Notes under the pieces: generated by a model
Databases searched by the model: none
What the model was told of the DNA's origin: nothing
The model's input: the letters and a program-made list of their open reading frames with translations, nothing else
Source of the DNA: Neocallimastix lanati (nom. inval.)
Lineage: Eukaryota; Neocallimastigomycota; Neocallimastigomycetes; Neocallimastigales; Neocallimastigaceae
Assembly: GCA_016946835.1 (NCBI GenBank)
Contig: JACVTC010000514.1
Coordinates: 1-21,274, forward strand
Direction of reading: 5' to 3'
Length of the DNA: 21,274 bases
In this document: positions 9,909 through 17,680 of the stretch, piece by piece
How positions within the stretch are numbered: position 1 is the stretch's first letter
Layout: each line of letters begins with the position of its first letter
Position numbers and translations under genes: made by a program

Positions 9909-9965
9909 CTTATCTAGGTTTTTCTATCTAATCTTTTCCTAGATAAGAGATTTGTTAAGATTAGA
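9909..9965 (+). other. Interleaved inverted repeats (pseudoknot-like), left copy
   Basis: Stem 1 is 9909-9918 with 9938-9947 (CTTATCTAGG/CCTAGATAAG). Stem 2 is 9927-9935 with 9957-9965 (TCTAATCTT/AAGATTAGA). The order 1-2-1'-2' is that of an H-type pseudoknot. The same arrangement is present at 20844-20898. It lies upstream of the TATA box, so in a retrotransposon RNA it would fall in the U3 part at the 3' end. Confidence 0.55.
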
Positions 9966-10002
9966 AAACCCTTTCTTATTTAACCTTATTTTCATAAAAA
10001 AA

Positions 10003-10042
10003 TATAAATAAGGCTCTTGAGTTCTCTTTGAGAAATCAAGAG
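10003..10042 (+). promoter_or_regulatory. TATA box followed by a stable hairpin, left B copy
   Basis: TATAAATA (10003-10010) is followed after 3 bases by a 12-pair hairpin: 10014-10020 with 10036-10042 and 10022-10026 with 10030-10034, one mismatch, loop TTT. The right copy has TATAAATAG at 20957-20965 directly followed by a 12-of-13 pair hairpin (20966-20978 with 20988-21000). A promoter role is inferred. Confidence 0.5.
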
Positions 10043-10314
10043 TTATTATTATAAAAAACATAGTTATAATAGTAACAATTTTATATTTTTAACTTTAATA
10101 AATTAATAAAAATATTTTATTCAAAAACATATTTTTAAAATCAATTTATACAAACAATTCTTTTCTTACTTTTTGTGTTATTATTATAATTAATTTTATA
10201 ATAAACTCTACTCTAAAGGTAAAAAAATTTATTTTATTTTATTTTCTCAACTTAATGAATTAGTCGTTAAGTTGTAGTTAATAATTCTATTTTGAGTTAG
10301 TTCTTAATAGAATT

Positions 10315-10488
10315 TGTTGAGGTTCGGGACAGAATAATAAAAAATATAGAAATAAACACTAAAATAAAAAAAATTAAAAATTAAAATATATCTTTTTTTT
10401 TAAAATATTTTATTTATTTATTTAATAAAAATTATTCAATTAAAAACTAAAAATAAAATAATTTCTTTAATAAGATTATATTTTTTTC
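10315..10488 (-). repeat. Candidate 3' LTR of element C
   Basis: 174 bp, about 98% identical to 13045-13219 (three substitutions and one A-run indel by eye). The second frame of C ends inside it (stop at 10447). Confidence 0.75.
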
Positions 10489-11004
10489 TTTTCTGCGATT
10501 AGATAAATCTATATCAGTAATTTCCATAAGTGATTGAGAAGTACTAGCAAGTTCTTTATCACGAATTTCTTTTTCTTTTTGTTTTTCGAGATTGATTAAG
10601 GGCTGTGACATTATCGAAGGATGTATCTGACTTGATGTTTGTTTTGGAGTTGGATTAACTTTCAATTCATTTTCTTTCTTCTTTCGCAAAGCTGGAGTAA
10701 CAATTGGTTTATCTCTAAGACTTTTGTGAATTTTCTTTTCTTGATTACCTTTATGATCTTTACTAATGTTATCACGCTTTCTTTTAAAAGCAGCAACCAA
10801 GTAGTCGTTTTCATCTTGAATTAAGTCAATATCTTCTAAATCATTGATGTCTTCTTCTTCGATTTCATCCTCAGATAATTCATAACTTTTTTTTTGATCT
10901 TCTATTTCTTCATGGAAGTAGTCATTAGCTGAAGATTGTTGATATTTAACGGAAGCTATTTTATTGACAATGGGAGTGCTTCTTCTCCCTTTTAGTGATT
11001 TAAA
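10447..11004 (-). CDS. Second frame of element C, read by -1 frameshift from gag
   Basis: About 185 codons in the -1 frame, open from the slippery site at 11004 through to TAA at 10447. It has no good ATG, which fits entry by frameshift. It begins FKSLKGRRSTP, which aligns residue for residue with FKLMEGRRKTS at the same place in element D. An acidic region follows (ELSEDEIEEEDINDLEDIDL), then a Lys-rich region (KRKRDNISKDHKGNQEKK). The MSQPLINLEKQKEK part resembles VIAQPSIRNSKIKAKEQK in D. D continues into protease after this tail; C instead runs into its LTR. It therefore looks like the start of a pro-pol frame whose enzymatic part has been deleted. Confidence 0.7.
   Translation of the reverse strand, partial: FKSLKGRRSTPIVNKIASVKYQQSSANDYFHEEIEDQKKSYELSEDEIEEEDINDLEDIDLIQDENDYLVAAFKRKRDNISKDHKGNQEKKIHKSLRDKPIVTPALRKKKENELKVNPTPKQTSSQIHPSIMSQPLINLEKQKEKEIRDKELASTSQSLMEITDIDLSNRRKEKNIILLKKLFYF
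10481..10496 (-). promoter_or_regulatory. Candidate polypurine tract of element C
   Basis: On the minus strand a purine-rich run (GCAGAAAAG plus seven A) sits at the edge of the 3' LTR, where a polypurine tract is expected. In A-rich DNA this is weak on its own. Confidence 0.4.
10972..11004 (-). promoter_or_regulatory. Programmed -1 frameshift signal of element C
   Basis: In the gag frame the codons are CGT TTA AAT CAC TAA, which gives the heptamer U UUA AAU (11004-10998) two codons before the gag stop. After an 8-base spacer there is a stem, GGGAG (10989-10985) with CTCCC (10976-10972), loop of 8. The -1 frame is open from here. The same arrangement with a covarying stem occurs in element D. 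Confidence 0.8.
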
Positions 11005-11942
11005 CGTTTGTTTTCGAAGTATTCCTGACGATTCTTTTTGATAATAGCATTAAGTTTTGGACATTCGGTTTGAAAATGACCTTCTTCACTACAAAAGAAA
11101 CAGGTACTAACAGTTAAACCTTTTATTCTTTTAGTTAAGTTATCAACAGTTGAATCTTTTTCCTTTATTTTTGAATCATTAAATACTTTTCCTTTAGATT
11201 GGTTGTTATTAAAATTTGATGATTTATAAGAATTGTTGAAATTTGTTCTAAAATTTTCGTTTATTTCTTGGTTAAAGGTAGGCATCAATCTATCTACTTT
11301 TTCAGCTATTGCAAATGCTTTCTTTAAAGAAATGTCATCCTTGAGTGAAACCTTTTTCCAGGCTTCTTTATTATTTTTCAAAGAATCAGCATAATCCAAT
11401 ACACTAATTCTTCTTTTCCTCTTTTTATCGAGTTTTAAATAGAGTGATCGATAGCGAATGTTAAAATCTTTAACTTTTTCATACTTTTTAATTTTTAAGG
11501 AGCGAAGTTCCTTAAGCAAGACGTTTTGATCTTCTTTTTTTCCATAAAATGTTTCTAACTCATTAATAATTTCATCAAGACTTGGATAATGATTATCTTC
11601 TTCATCATCGCTATCATCGTCATCATCGTCATCATCATCATCGTCATCGTCATCACTAAAGTTTTTGCCATATTCCATATTTTGAATTACTTCTCTTGGT
11701 TCACCAGTCGAAGTTAAGATACATGCCGTAAAAATAGTTTCTGGATCATCTACATGTTGATATCTGATCCAAAATTTTAAATCTGAAGCCCAAGATCTAA
11801 TATCGAGATGTTCTTTGCTTAGTTTTTCTATGTCTTTTAATTCTTTCTTGAGTTCTCTAAAGCTAATAGCGTGATTTTTGTTTATAACAGTTGGAATTGG
11901 AACTGAAGGATTTGAAGTTGATGGAGAAGATCCTGAACTCAT
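10992..11942 (-). CDS. gag: Gag of element C
   Basis: 316 residues from the ATG at 11942 (MSSGSSPSTSNPS). The frame is open upstream to 12128, but that extension reads into the tandem repeat and looks non-coding. The central region (SLKIKKYEKVKDFNIRYRSLYLKLD and VLDYADSL) is clearly related to the Gag of element D (KLKIKKNETIKNFNWRYKKLYNNL, TVDDYAESI) and is of the Ty3/gypsy retrotransposon-Gag type. A run of 14 Asp, encoded by GAT/GAC, interrupts the first third. The C-terminus has one CCHC knuckle (CFFCSEEGHFQTEC) 23 residues before the stop. The frame is intact, unlike D. Confidence 0.88.
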   Translation of the reverse strand: MSSGSSPSTSNPSVPIPTVINKNHAISFRELKKELKDIEKLSKEHLDIRSWASDLKFWIRYQHVDDPETIFTACILTSTGEPREVIQNMEYGKNFSDDDDDDDDDDDDDDSDDEEDNHYPSLDEIINELETFYGKKEDQNVLLKELRSLKIKKYEKVKDFNIRYRSLYLKLDKKRKRRISVLDYADSLKNNKEAWKKVSLKDDISLKKAFAIAEKVDRLMPTFNQEINENFRTNFNNSYKSSNFNNNQSKGKVFNDSKIKEKDSTVDNLTKRIKGLTVSTCFFCSEEGHFQTECPKLNAIIKKNRQEYFENKRLNH

Positions 11943-12097
11943 TTTAACTAATATTGAAAGTAACAGAATAGAATTGAGCAAAATGAATGTTTGAAAATAA
12001 TTAATAAATAATATTGACTGAAGTAATATCAGATTTTTCTTGAAGTTAATAATTCTAGTATAAACTAAAGTCCAATGATAACCAAATATACTATTGA

Positions 12098-12365
12098 AGA
12101 TATAAACTAGTGTTACACTGACCCCCAAATATATCTGAAAAGAATAATATATAGATATAAACTAGTGTAGTGATAACCCCTAAATATATCGGAATAATAA
12201 ACAGTATAGATATAAACTAGTGTTACACTGACCCCCAAATATATCTGAAAAGAATAATATATAGATATAAACTAGTGTAGTGATAACCCCTAAATATATC
12301 GGAATAATAAATAATATAGATATAAACTAGTGCTTTGTCTTGCCCCTAAATATATCTTGATAATT
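12098..12365. repeat. 55-bp tandem repeat, 5 copies, with 110-bp higher order
   Basis: Units start at 12098, 12153, 12208, 12263 and 12318, exactly 55 bp apart. Units 1 and 3 are identical over nearly their whole length and units 2 and 4 nearly so, while 1 and 2 differ more, so the array grew by doubling a 110-bp dimer. The fifth is the most diverged. All share AGATATAAACTAGTG and CCCC(C/T)AAATATATC, so each unit can fold with its GATATA and TATATC ends. It lies in the leader of element C. Confidence 0.9.
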
Positions 12366-12615
12366 TTATTGTTCTTTACTTTCAAAAAAAAAAATTTTAA
12401 TGTAATGGAATCTTCGAATTAATGGTGTTGTGTTGTTGTGTGCTTTTGTTATTATCAATTGGCAATGTGGTAGGAAACTTTTTCTGAGTTGATCGTAAGA
12501 CGACTTTGATATAACTCAATTAAAATTTAAAAATAAAAATATTATTTGTAATCAACTAAAAAAAAATAAAATATGATTTATTAGAACAAAAAAAAAAATT
12601 TTTATGGAATAATAT

Positions 12616-12874
12616 ACATATAAAAAGAGCATTTCCTGGAATTTTCCATATCCAGTACTAAAAAGTAGGTATGTAGTGCTTGAATTACCACAGCTTGCCT
12701 ATTACGGTGTCATGTAGTAATTAAACCAGACGCTTCTGCTTTCAAATAAACAGAACGACCAGAGCTCAAGAATGACCTTTCAATTCTTGAGATAAATTAA
12801 TCCGGAAACTACCTACTGTTGGAATTTTAGTACTAGGTATGCTTCTAAACCGTACTAAATCCCTTTTTATATGT
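12616..12874. other. GC-richer folded segment, possible structured RNA or MITE
   Basis: About 40% G+C over its core against about 15-20% around it. It has nested pairing: ACATATAAAAAG (12616-12627) with 12863-12874, AGTACTAAAA (12654-12663) with 12825-12834, and GTAGGTA (12665-12671) with 12810-12816. Inside are separate hairpins at 12730-12757 and 12765-12791 (CTCAAGAAT/ATTCTTGAG). It has no open frame. Either strand would have a TATAAAAAG motif at its start and a T5 run at its end. I do not recognise it as a known snRNA, SRP RNA, RNase P RNA or 5S rRNA. Confidence 0.5.
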
Positions 12875-13044
12875 TTCCAATAAATTTTATTTTATTAAAG
12901 CTTCACCGGTAATTGCTTACCTATCACTTTAATATTAAAAAAAAATTAACAAAAAAAATTGTTTTATTAGAAATATTACTATCCTATTATTGTTTACTTT
13001 ATATTTATGATTATTAACTTCCCCGATATTTCCACCACTTTTTA

Positions 13045-13220
13045 TGTTGAGGTTCGGGACAGAATAATAATAAATATAGAAATAAACACTAAAATAAAAA
13101 AAAATTAAAAATTAAAATATATCTTTTTTTTTAAAATATTTTATTTATTTATTTAATAAGAATTATTCAATTAAAAACTAAAAATAAATTAATTTCTTTA
13201 ATAAGATTATATTTTTTTCA
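13045..13220 (-). repeat. Candidate 5' LTR of element C
   Basis: Direct repeat of 10315-10488, TG...CA on the plus strand. See the element entry. Confidence 0.75.
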
Positions 13221-14467
13221 GATTATTTTTCTAAAATACAATTTTCTCATCTATTTATATTTTTTTTATCGTTAGAAATGGTCAAGCCATTTCTTTAGAA
13301 TATCTTAGAGTTACATGTTTGAATTGTATTTAAATTATAAATTCATAATCTATTCTATTATAATAAATAATTATTACATATTATTAAATTCTAAACTATT
13401 TATTATTAATTGTAGTAATAATATATTTTAAAAATAATTTTATTACTTTTACAGAACTATTAGTAATAGAGTATTATTTAATTTTATACTATTTTTAAAT
13501 AAAAGTATTTTAGATTATTATCTATTATTAATCTTATTATAAATAGGGTGTATTTTGGAAGGAAGTATTACTAATTTTAATGACAAGGATCATGGATTTA
13601 AGTAAAATATTTTTAAATCATTATTAATTATATTAATTTTTATTAATAATAAATAATCTGTATTAGTAATATTTGTAAAATAAAATTTTCTTTAATAATA
13701 AAATATTGATAGAATAAATCATATTAATAAAACTAGATATTGATAATAATATTGATATTAATAATATAGTATTAATTTTAATAATAAAGTATTGATATTA
13801 ATAAAGAATTTATATTAATAATAATAAATTTAATATTAGTAATAATTTGGCAGTAATAGAACATAAGAAAGTTCCCCAAGTAAGGAAATAAATAATTTAA
13901 TTTTAGTGGTTAAGTTATTTTTATGAATAATAATAAAATTAACATTATTTGTTCATTCCTTAACAAGATTGGTACGTGTTATTGTACCTTGGGCTTTTTT
14001 GACACTACTCTAGTTAAGATAAATTATTCTAAATTGAATAAACACAATAATTAATAATTTTTATTTCTTCTTATTATTAAGATATTTTATTTATTCTTTT
14101 TTTTTTTTTTTTTTTTATTTTTATTAATATTCTTTTTTTATTTATTATATTACTTAATTATACATTATTTTAATTACTACATTTTTATTATAATCTAACT
14201 AACTATATATTTTTATTTCTTATTATATCTCCATTCTACACTACATTTTTTTATATTTTTGTCCTATTTATATTTTTTTTTTCTTTCTTTTCTTTCTGAT
14301 CTCTTCCCCCTTATAATTATTTTCTTATTTACATCTTTTTATATTCTTTTTTATCTAATTTAAGGTTACAATTGTTTATTTCTTAATATTTTAAATATTT
14401 AATCTTATAACTTTATTCTCAAATTTATTGCTTATTTCATAGTTATCAGGGCGTCCCGTACCAAGAT
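13221..14467. other. AT-rich non-coding region between elements C and D
   Basis: No gene on either strand. The first 40 bases may be the end of the interrupted B copy. There is a perfect 8-bp hairpin at 13274-13294 (AGAAATGG/CCATTTCT) and a compound inverted repeat at 13875-13993. The last 25 bases (about 14448-14467) are GC-richer and resemble a primer-binding site next to an LTR. Confidence 0.5.
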
Positions 14468-15048
14468 TGGGACAACACAGGTAATTATTAAAATTTATTA
14501 TAGTAATAATATATTCAATTATATTTATTTATCTTTATTAAATAATTTTTTATTTTTGAAAGAGAGAGTTTTTAATTATTTTATTTTCATAATTTCTTAA
14601 ATATTTAATATTCTATCAATTTGATTTGTTAGTATTAAAAATTTTAATTTAATTGGTTTCGAATTTATATATAAAATTATTATAAATCATTAATATAAAT
14701 TATTATAAAATTTTAATATAAATTATCACAAGATTTTAATATAAAACTATTATAGAATATTAATATAAAACTATTATTAATATAAAACTATTATAAAATA
14801 TTGATATAAAACTATTATAAAATATTAATGTAAAACTATTATAAAATATTAATATAAAACTATTATAAAATATTGATATAAAACTATTATAAAATATTAA
14901 TATAAAACTATTATAAAATATTGATATAAAACTATTATAAAATATTAATATAAATTATTATAAAGTATTGTTAACAAATATTATAATCTTTTTTGTATAT
15001 AATTGAATATTTAATTATTATTCATTTTTTTTTTATTGTCTCGTAACA
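14468..15048 (-). repeat. 3' LTR of element D
   Basis: 581 bp. It contains a 23-bp tandem array (AAACTATTATAAAATATTRATAT) between about 14745 and 14950, with two more units than the other LTR. Elsewhere the two LTRs are almost identical apart from single-base homopolymer changes and a few substitutions. Confidence 0.92.
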
Positions 15049-15065
15049 AGATGCCCACGCCGAAA

Positions 15066-16889
15066 TCAGACTTCGTCCCTTGAAGTCGGTAGTTCGCACA
15101 GCCTATATGGGATAACGTTCTTAAGATGCACATTCCTGTCCGCAATTTCATTAGTGACAGGATCACAAACCGTGATAGTGTTAAATTGTTTTTTCACAAT
15201 TTTCATAGGGCCAATGAAATAAGGATCAAGCTTTCTTCTGTTAATATACTTTATAAGTACAAGATCCCCTGGTTTATAGTCGGACTTAAGCCTTCTTATT
15301 TGTTTCCTGCGATCTTCCCAAATTTTGTTGGCTGTTTGAATGTTATTTATTGCTTCTTTTATCCAACGATGATGGCGAACAAATTTCCGAACCATGAATT
15401 CTTCGTCAGTTTCGCAATCTTCTTTTTGATCAATGTTAATGGTCAATTCGAATGGTTGTAAATCTCTACGTCCATAGAGTAATTCAAAGCTAGAAAATTG
15501 AGTAGTTTCATTTTTACAAGTTCGCAAGGCCCATAAAGCGCTAGGAAGTATTTCATCCCAATTTTGAATGTTCTTGTTGCATAGTAGCCTTAAATACTTT
15601 CCTATTTGTTTGTTACGATTTTCAACCATGCCATTAGATTCCGGATGATACACCGTAACAAATTGTACCAACACACCATACAAGTCAAGAAAAGCTTTTG
15701 TTTTGTCTGAACAAAACTGAGGACCGTTATCGGTGACAATAACCTCTGGAATTCCGTGGCGTGCAAATACTTTCATTAGGAAACTAATGACGTCCTTAGA
15801 TTCGATGGTAGAAAGTGGGTCGGCTTCAACCCATTTTGTCAGGTAGTCGACCAATACTATAATATATTGGTTCCCTTTGTTAGTCTGAGGCAGCGGGCCT
15901 ATGATATCAAGTCCTACTTTTGTGAAAGGTCTACCCGGTTTGGTTGGAATATTTTCAACGTAAGCATTTTGTGGTTGTGGCTTGAATTTTTGACATCTAT
16001 CACACGTATTGACAATATATTTAACGTCTAAGATCATGTTTATCCAAAAATAGTCTCTTTTTAGGCGATTGTAAGTCTTAAACACACCTTCGTGACCAAC
16101 TCTGTGTGCATCAAGTATTAGTTGTAGCTTTTGATTATCATTATTAATTACCTTCCTATAAGTACCATTGTCTAAGTAATATTCTTCGTCATTTATTGTA
16201 ATAAATTTGCTCTTGATAGGGTTCAGTAAGTTTCCTTCATCAGTAGAATTGATCTCCGACAAGACAGTTGAAACTATTGGATTGGAAGATTTTAATCTCG
16301 AAAGCGCATCTGCAAGCACATTCTTCTTGCCAGGTTCATAGATTACTTCAACCTTAAGCATTGAGAGTAGCAATACCCATCTGGTCTGCCTAGAGTTATT
16401 AGTTTCCTTGTTCTTAAATAAGCTTACTAACGGTTTATGGTCTGTGAACAACAAGGTAGTATGTGGGTTTCCTCCGATATAGGATTTGAATTTCTTTACG
16501 CAGTACGCTGCTGCGGTTCCCTCAAGATCTGTGATTCCATAATTTTGTTCTGATGGCTTCAGAGATCTACTAATATAATGGATGGGTCGTTCCTTGCCAA
16601 ATTCATCTTTTTGCAGTAACACTCCGCCAATGCCATCGAAAAATGCATCCGTACGGATTATAAATTGGTTCTTGAAGTCAGGCATCATTAATATGGGAGC
16701 CGTAATCATCCTGTACTTTAACTCTTCGAAACTATCATTTTCAGCTTTTCCCCACTTGAATTCAACGTTCTTCTTTAACAACTTAAATAAAGGTTTCGCA
16801 ATTGTAGCAAAGTTAAGAATAAATTTACGATAATAGCCAATAGCACCGAGAAAAGATTGAAGTTGGGATGTGGTAGCTGGGGCAACCAT
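15066..16889 (-). CDS. pol: Element D pol, RNase H and integrase, open frame
   Basis: 607 codons. The first part is the end of RT/connection (LQSFLGAIGYYRKFI). RNase H follows, with RTDAFFDGIGGVLLQ, the Glu in YGITDLEGTAAAY, FTDHKPL and NVLADALSRL. Integrase has the zinc region (HRVGHEGVF...CDRCQKF) and the core D-D-E: Asp in VGLDIIGPL, Asp in VTDNGPQF and Glu in NGMVENRNK. Near the end LDPYFIGPMKIV is a GPY/F-type module. The ATG at 16889 is not the true start. The frame upstream (KVKVIAQW) joins it after a one-base change. All catalytic residues of integrase look present. The stop lies 17 bases before the 3' LTR. Confidence 0.92.
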   Translation of the reverse strand: MVAPATTSQLQSFLGAIGYYRKFILNFATIAKPLFKLLKKNVEFKWGKAENDSFEELKYRMITAPILMMPDFKNQFIIRTDAFFDGIGGVLLQKDEFGKERPIHYISRSLKPSEQNYGITDLEGTAAAYCVKKFKSYIGGNPHTTLLFTDHKPLVSLFKNKETNNSRQTRWVLLLSMLKVEVIYEPGKKNVLADALSRLKSSNPIVSTVLSEINSTDEGNLLNPIKSKFITINDEEYYLDNGTYRKVINNDNQKLQLILDAHRVGHEGVFKTYNRLKRDYFWINMILDVKYIVNTCDRCQKFKPQPQNAYVENIPTKPGRPFTKVGLDIIGPLPQTNKGNQYIIVLVDYLTKWVEADPLSTIESKDVISFLMKVFARHGIPEVIVTDNGPQFCSDKTKAFLDLYGVLVQFVTVYHPESNGMVENRNKQIGKYLRLLCNKNIQNWDEILPSALWALRTCKNETTQFSSFELLYGRRDLQPFELTINIDQKEDCETDEEFMVRKFVRHHRWIKEAINNIQTANKIWEDRRKQIRRLKSDYKPGDLVLIKYINRRKLDPYFIGPMKIVKKQFNTITVCDPVTNEIADRNVHLKNVIPYRLCELPTSRDEV

Positions 16890-17680
16890 TGGGCTATAAC
16901 CTTTACTTTATCTGATAATGGTGAAATGCCATCAGTTGAAACATGTGTGACCCAACAGTTCAACTTATCTTTGAAAAAATGGCATTTCTCTAAATTCAAT
17001 TTGATACCGTTTTCCTTTAAGATGGTAAATACTTTCTCTAAATCTCTTAAGTGGTCTTCAATAGTTTCGGAAAATATAATTAAGTCATCTATATATACAA
17101 AAAGACATTGCCCGATTAAAGGGTAGAAGATTCGGTTCATTTCTCGTTGGAATGTTCCTGGGGCATTACATAACCCGAATGGCATTACGAGAAATTGGTA
17201 GTTCCCAAAAGCCGTGGTAAAGCTAGTTTTGGAATATCTTTTGGGTTCATTGGTATTTGATGGAACCCAGAAAATAGATCAATAGTAGTAAACACTTTAA
17301 TTGTTCGTCCTATAAAGAAAAGAATGTCATCAATTAGAGGAATGGCATAAGCATCCTTTAGTGTAACGTTGTTCAACTTCCCGGTAATCCACGCACATAC
17401 GCCACTTACCATTCTTCTTAAGTACTAAAATGACTGGTGACGACCATGGTGAACTAGAGGGTTCAATTAATTTATTGTTAAGTAGTTTGGTAATTTCAGC
17501 CTTTTAATGCCTCAGCTTGAGCTTTAGATAACCGGTAGGCTTTTTGTTAATTGGTAGAGTGTCTTTTTCTAATATTATTGAGTGTGGTGAATACACTTTG
17601 ATCCGCCTAATTCTTCTATATTTATGGCAATACTTCTTGTAGTCATTAAAAAGGCGTCCTAATTGTCTTCGAATTCCTCT
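16775..17680 (-). pseudogene. pol: Element D pol, reverse transcriptase, broken by frameshifts
   Basis: RT begins near 17520 with [35 protein letters not shown], read piecewise. A one-base change near 17385 precedes [19 protein letters not shown] and FTTIDLFSGFHQI (catalytic Asp). Another break near 17200 precedes MPFGLCNAPGTFQ and the YIDD box in CLFVYIDDLIIFS. A further break near 16880 leads to the RNase H frame. The order and motifs are those of a normal Ty3/gypsy RT. At least four one-base breaks lie within about 700 bp. Confidence 0.88.

Larger units (their letters stand above)
9449..10314 (+). repeat. LTR-like sequence B, left copy, interrupted by element C
   Basis: It starts TGTAAGAA like the copy at 20454, and long blocks match that copy: the first 40 bases, 9907-9970, 10028-10045 and 10240-10280. 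A TATA box (TATAAATA, 10003-10010) shared with the right copy gives plus orientation. The sequence is packed with perfect or near-perfect hairpins: 9460-9485, 9756-9801, 9805-9838, 9837-9855, 9879-9903, 10014-10042, 10181-10204, 10248-10274 and 10283-10314. Element C begins right at 10315. The last bases of B may resume after 13220, but that alignment is weak. No internal coding region of a B element is seen. An LTR is the best reading, but another structured repeat is possible. Confidence 0.6.
10315..13220 (-). mobile_element. Gag-only Ty3/gypsy-type element (C), non-autonomous
   Basis: Two direct repeats of about 175 bp (10315-10488 and 13045-13220) flank one gag and a short second frame; no protease, RT or integrase is present. 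The repeat starts TGTTGAGGTTCGGG, and the right copy ends CA. The outer flanks read GAATT on the left and GATT on the right, which could be a target duplication that lost one base. The flanking sequence looks like an interrupted B copy. Its Gag is related to that of element D, so D-like proteins could mobilise it. The leader between the 5' repeat and gag is long (about 1100 bp) and holds two unusual structured regions. Confidence 0.7.

Noticed and set aside
10992-10994. Simple nonsense decay at the end of gag of C
   Set aside because: The slippery site, spacing, stem and -1 frame are matched in D, which random decay would not give.
11943-12128. N-terminal extension of the gag of element C
   Set aside because: Open by chance into the 55-bp repeat; the ATG at 11942 gives a normal Gag start.
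8671-12365. CRISPR-like array from the regular repeats
   Set aside because: The repeats are contiguous or dimeric with no unique spacers, and the context is eukaryotic.
12616-12874. Hammerhead or group I intron ribozyme in the folded segment
   Set aside because: I found no CTGANGA/GAAA hammerhead core and no group I core elements on either strand.
13020-13044. Primer-binding site of element C (minus TGGTGGAAATATCGGGG)
   Set aside because: It ends in a CCA-like sequence on the plus strand, but lies several bases from the LTR and implies an unusual acceptor stem, so the evidence is too weak to list.
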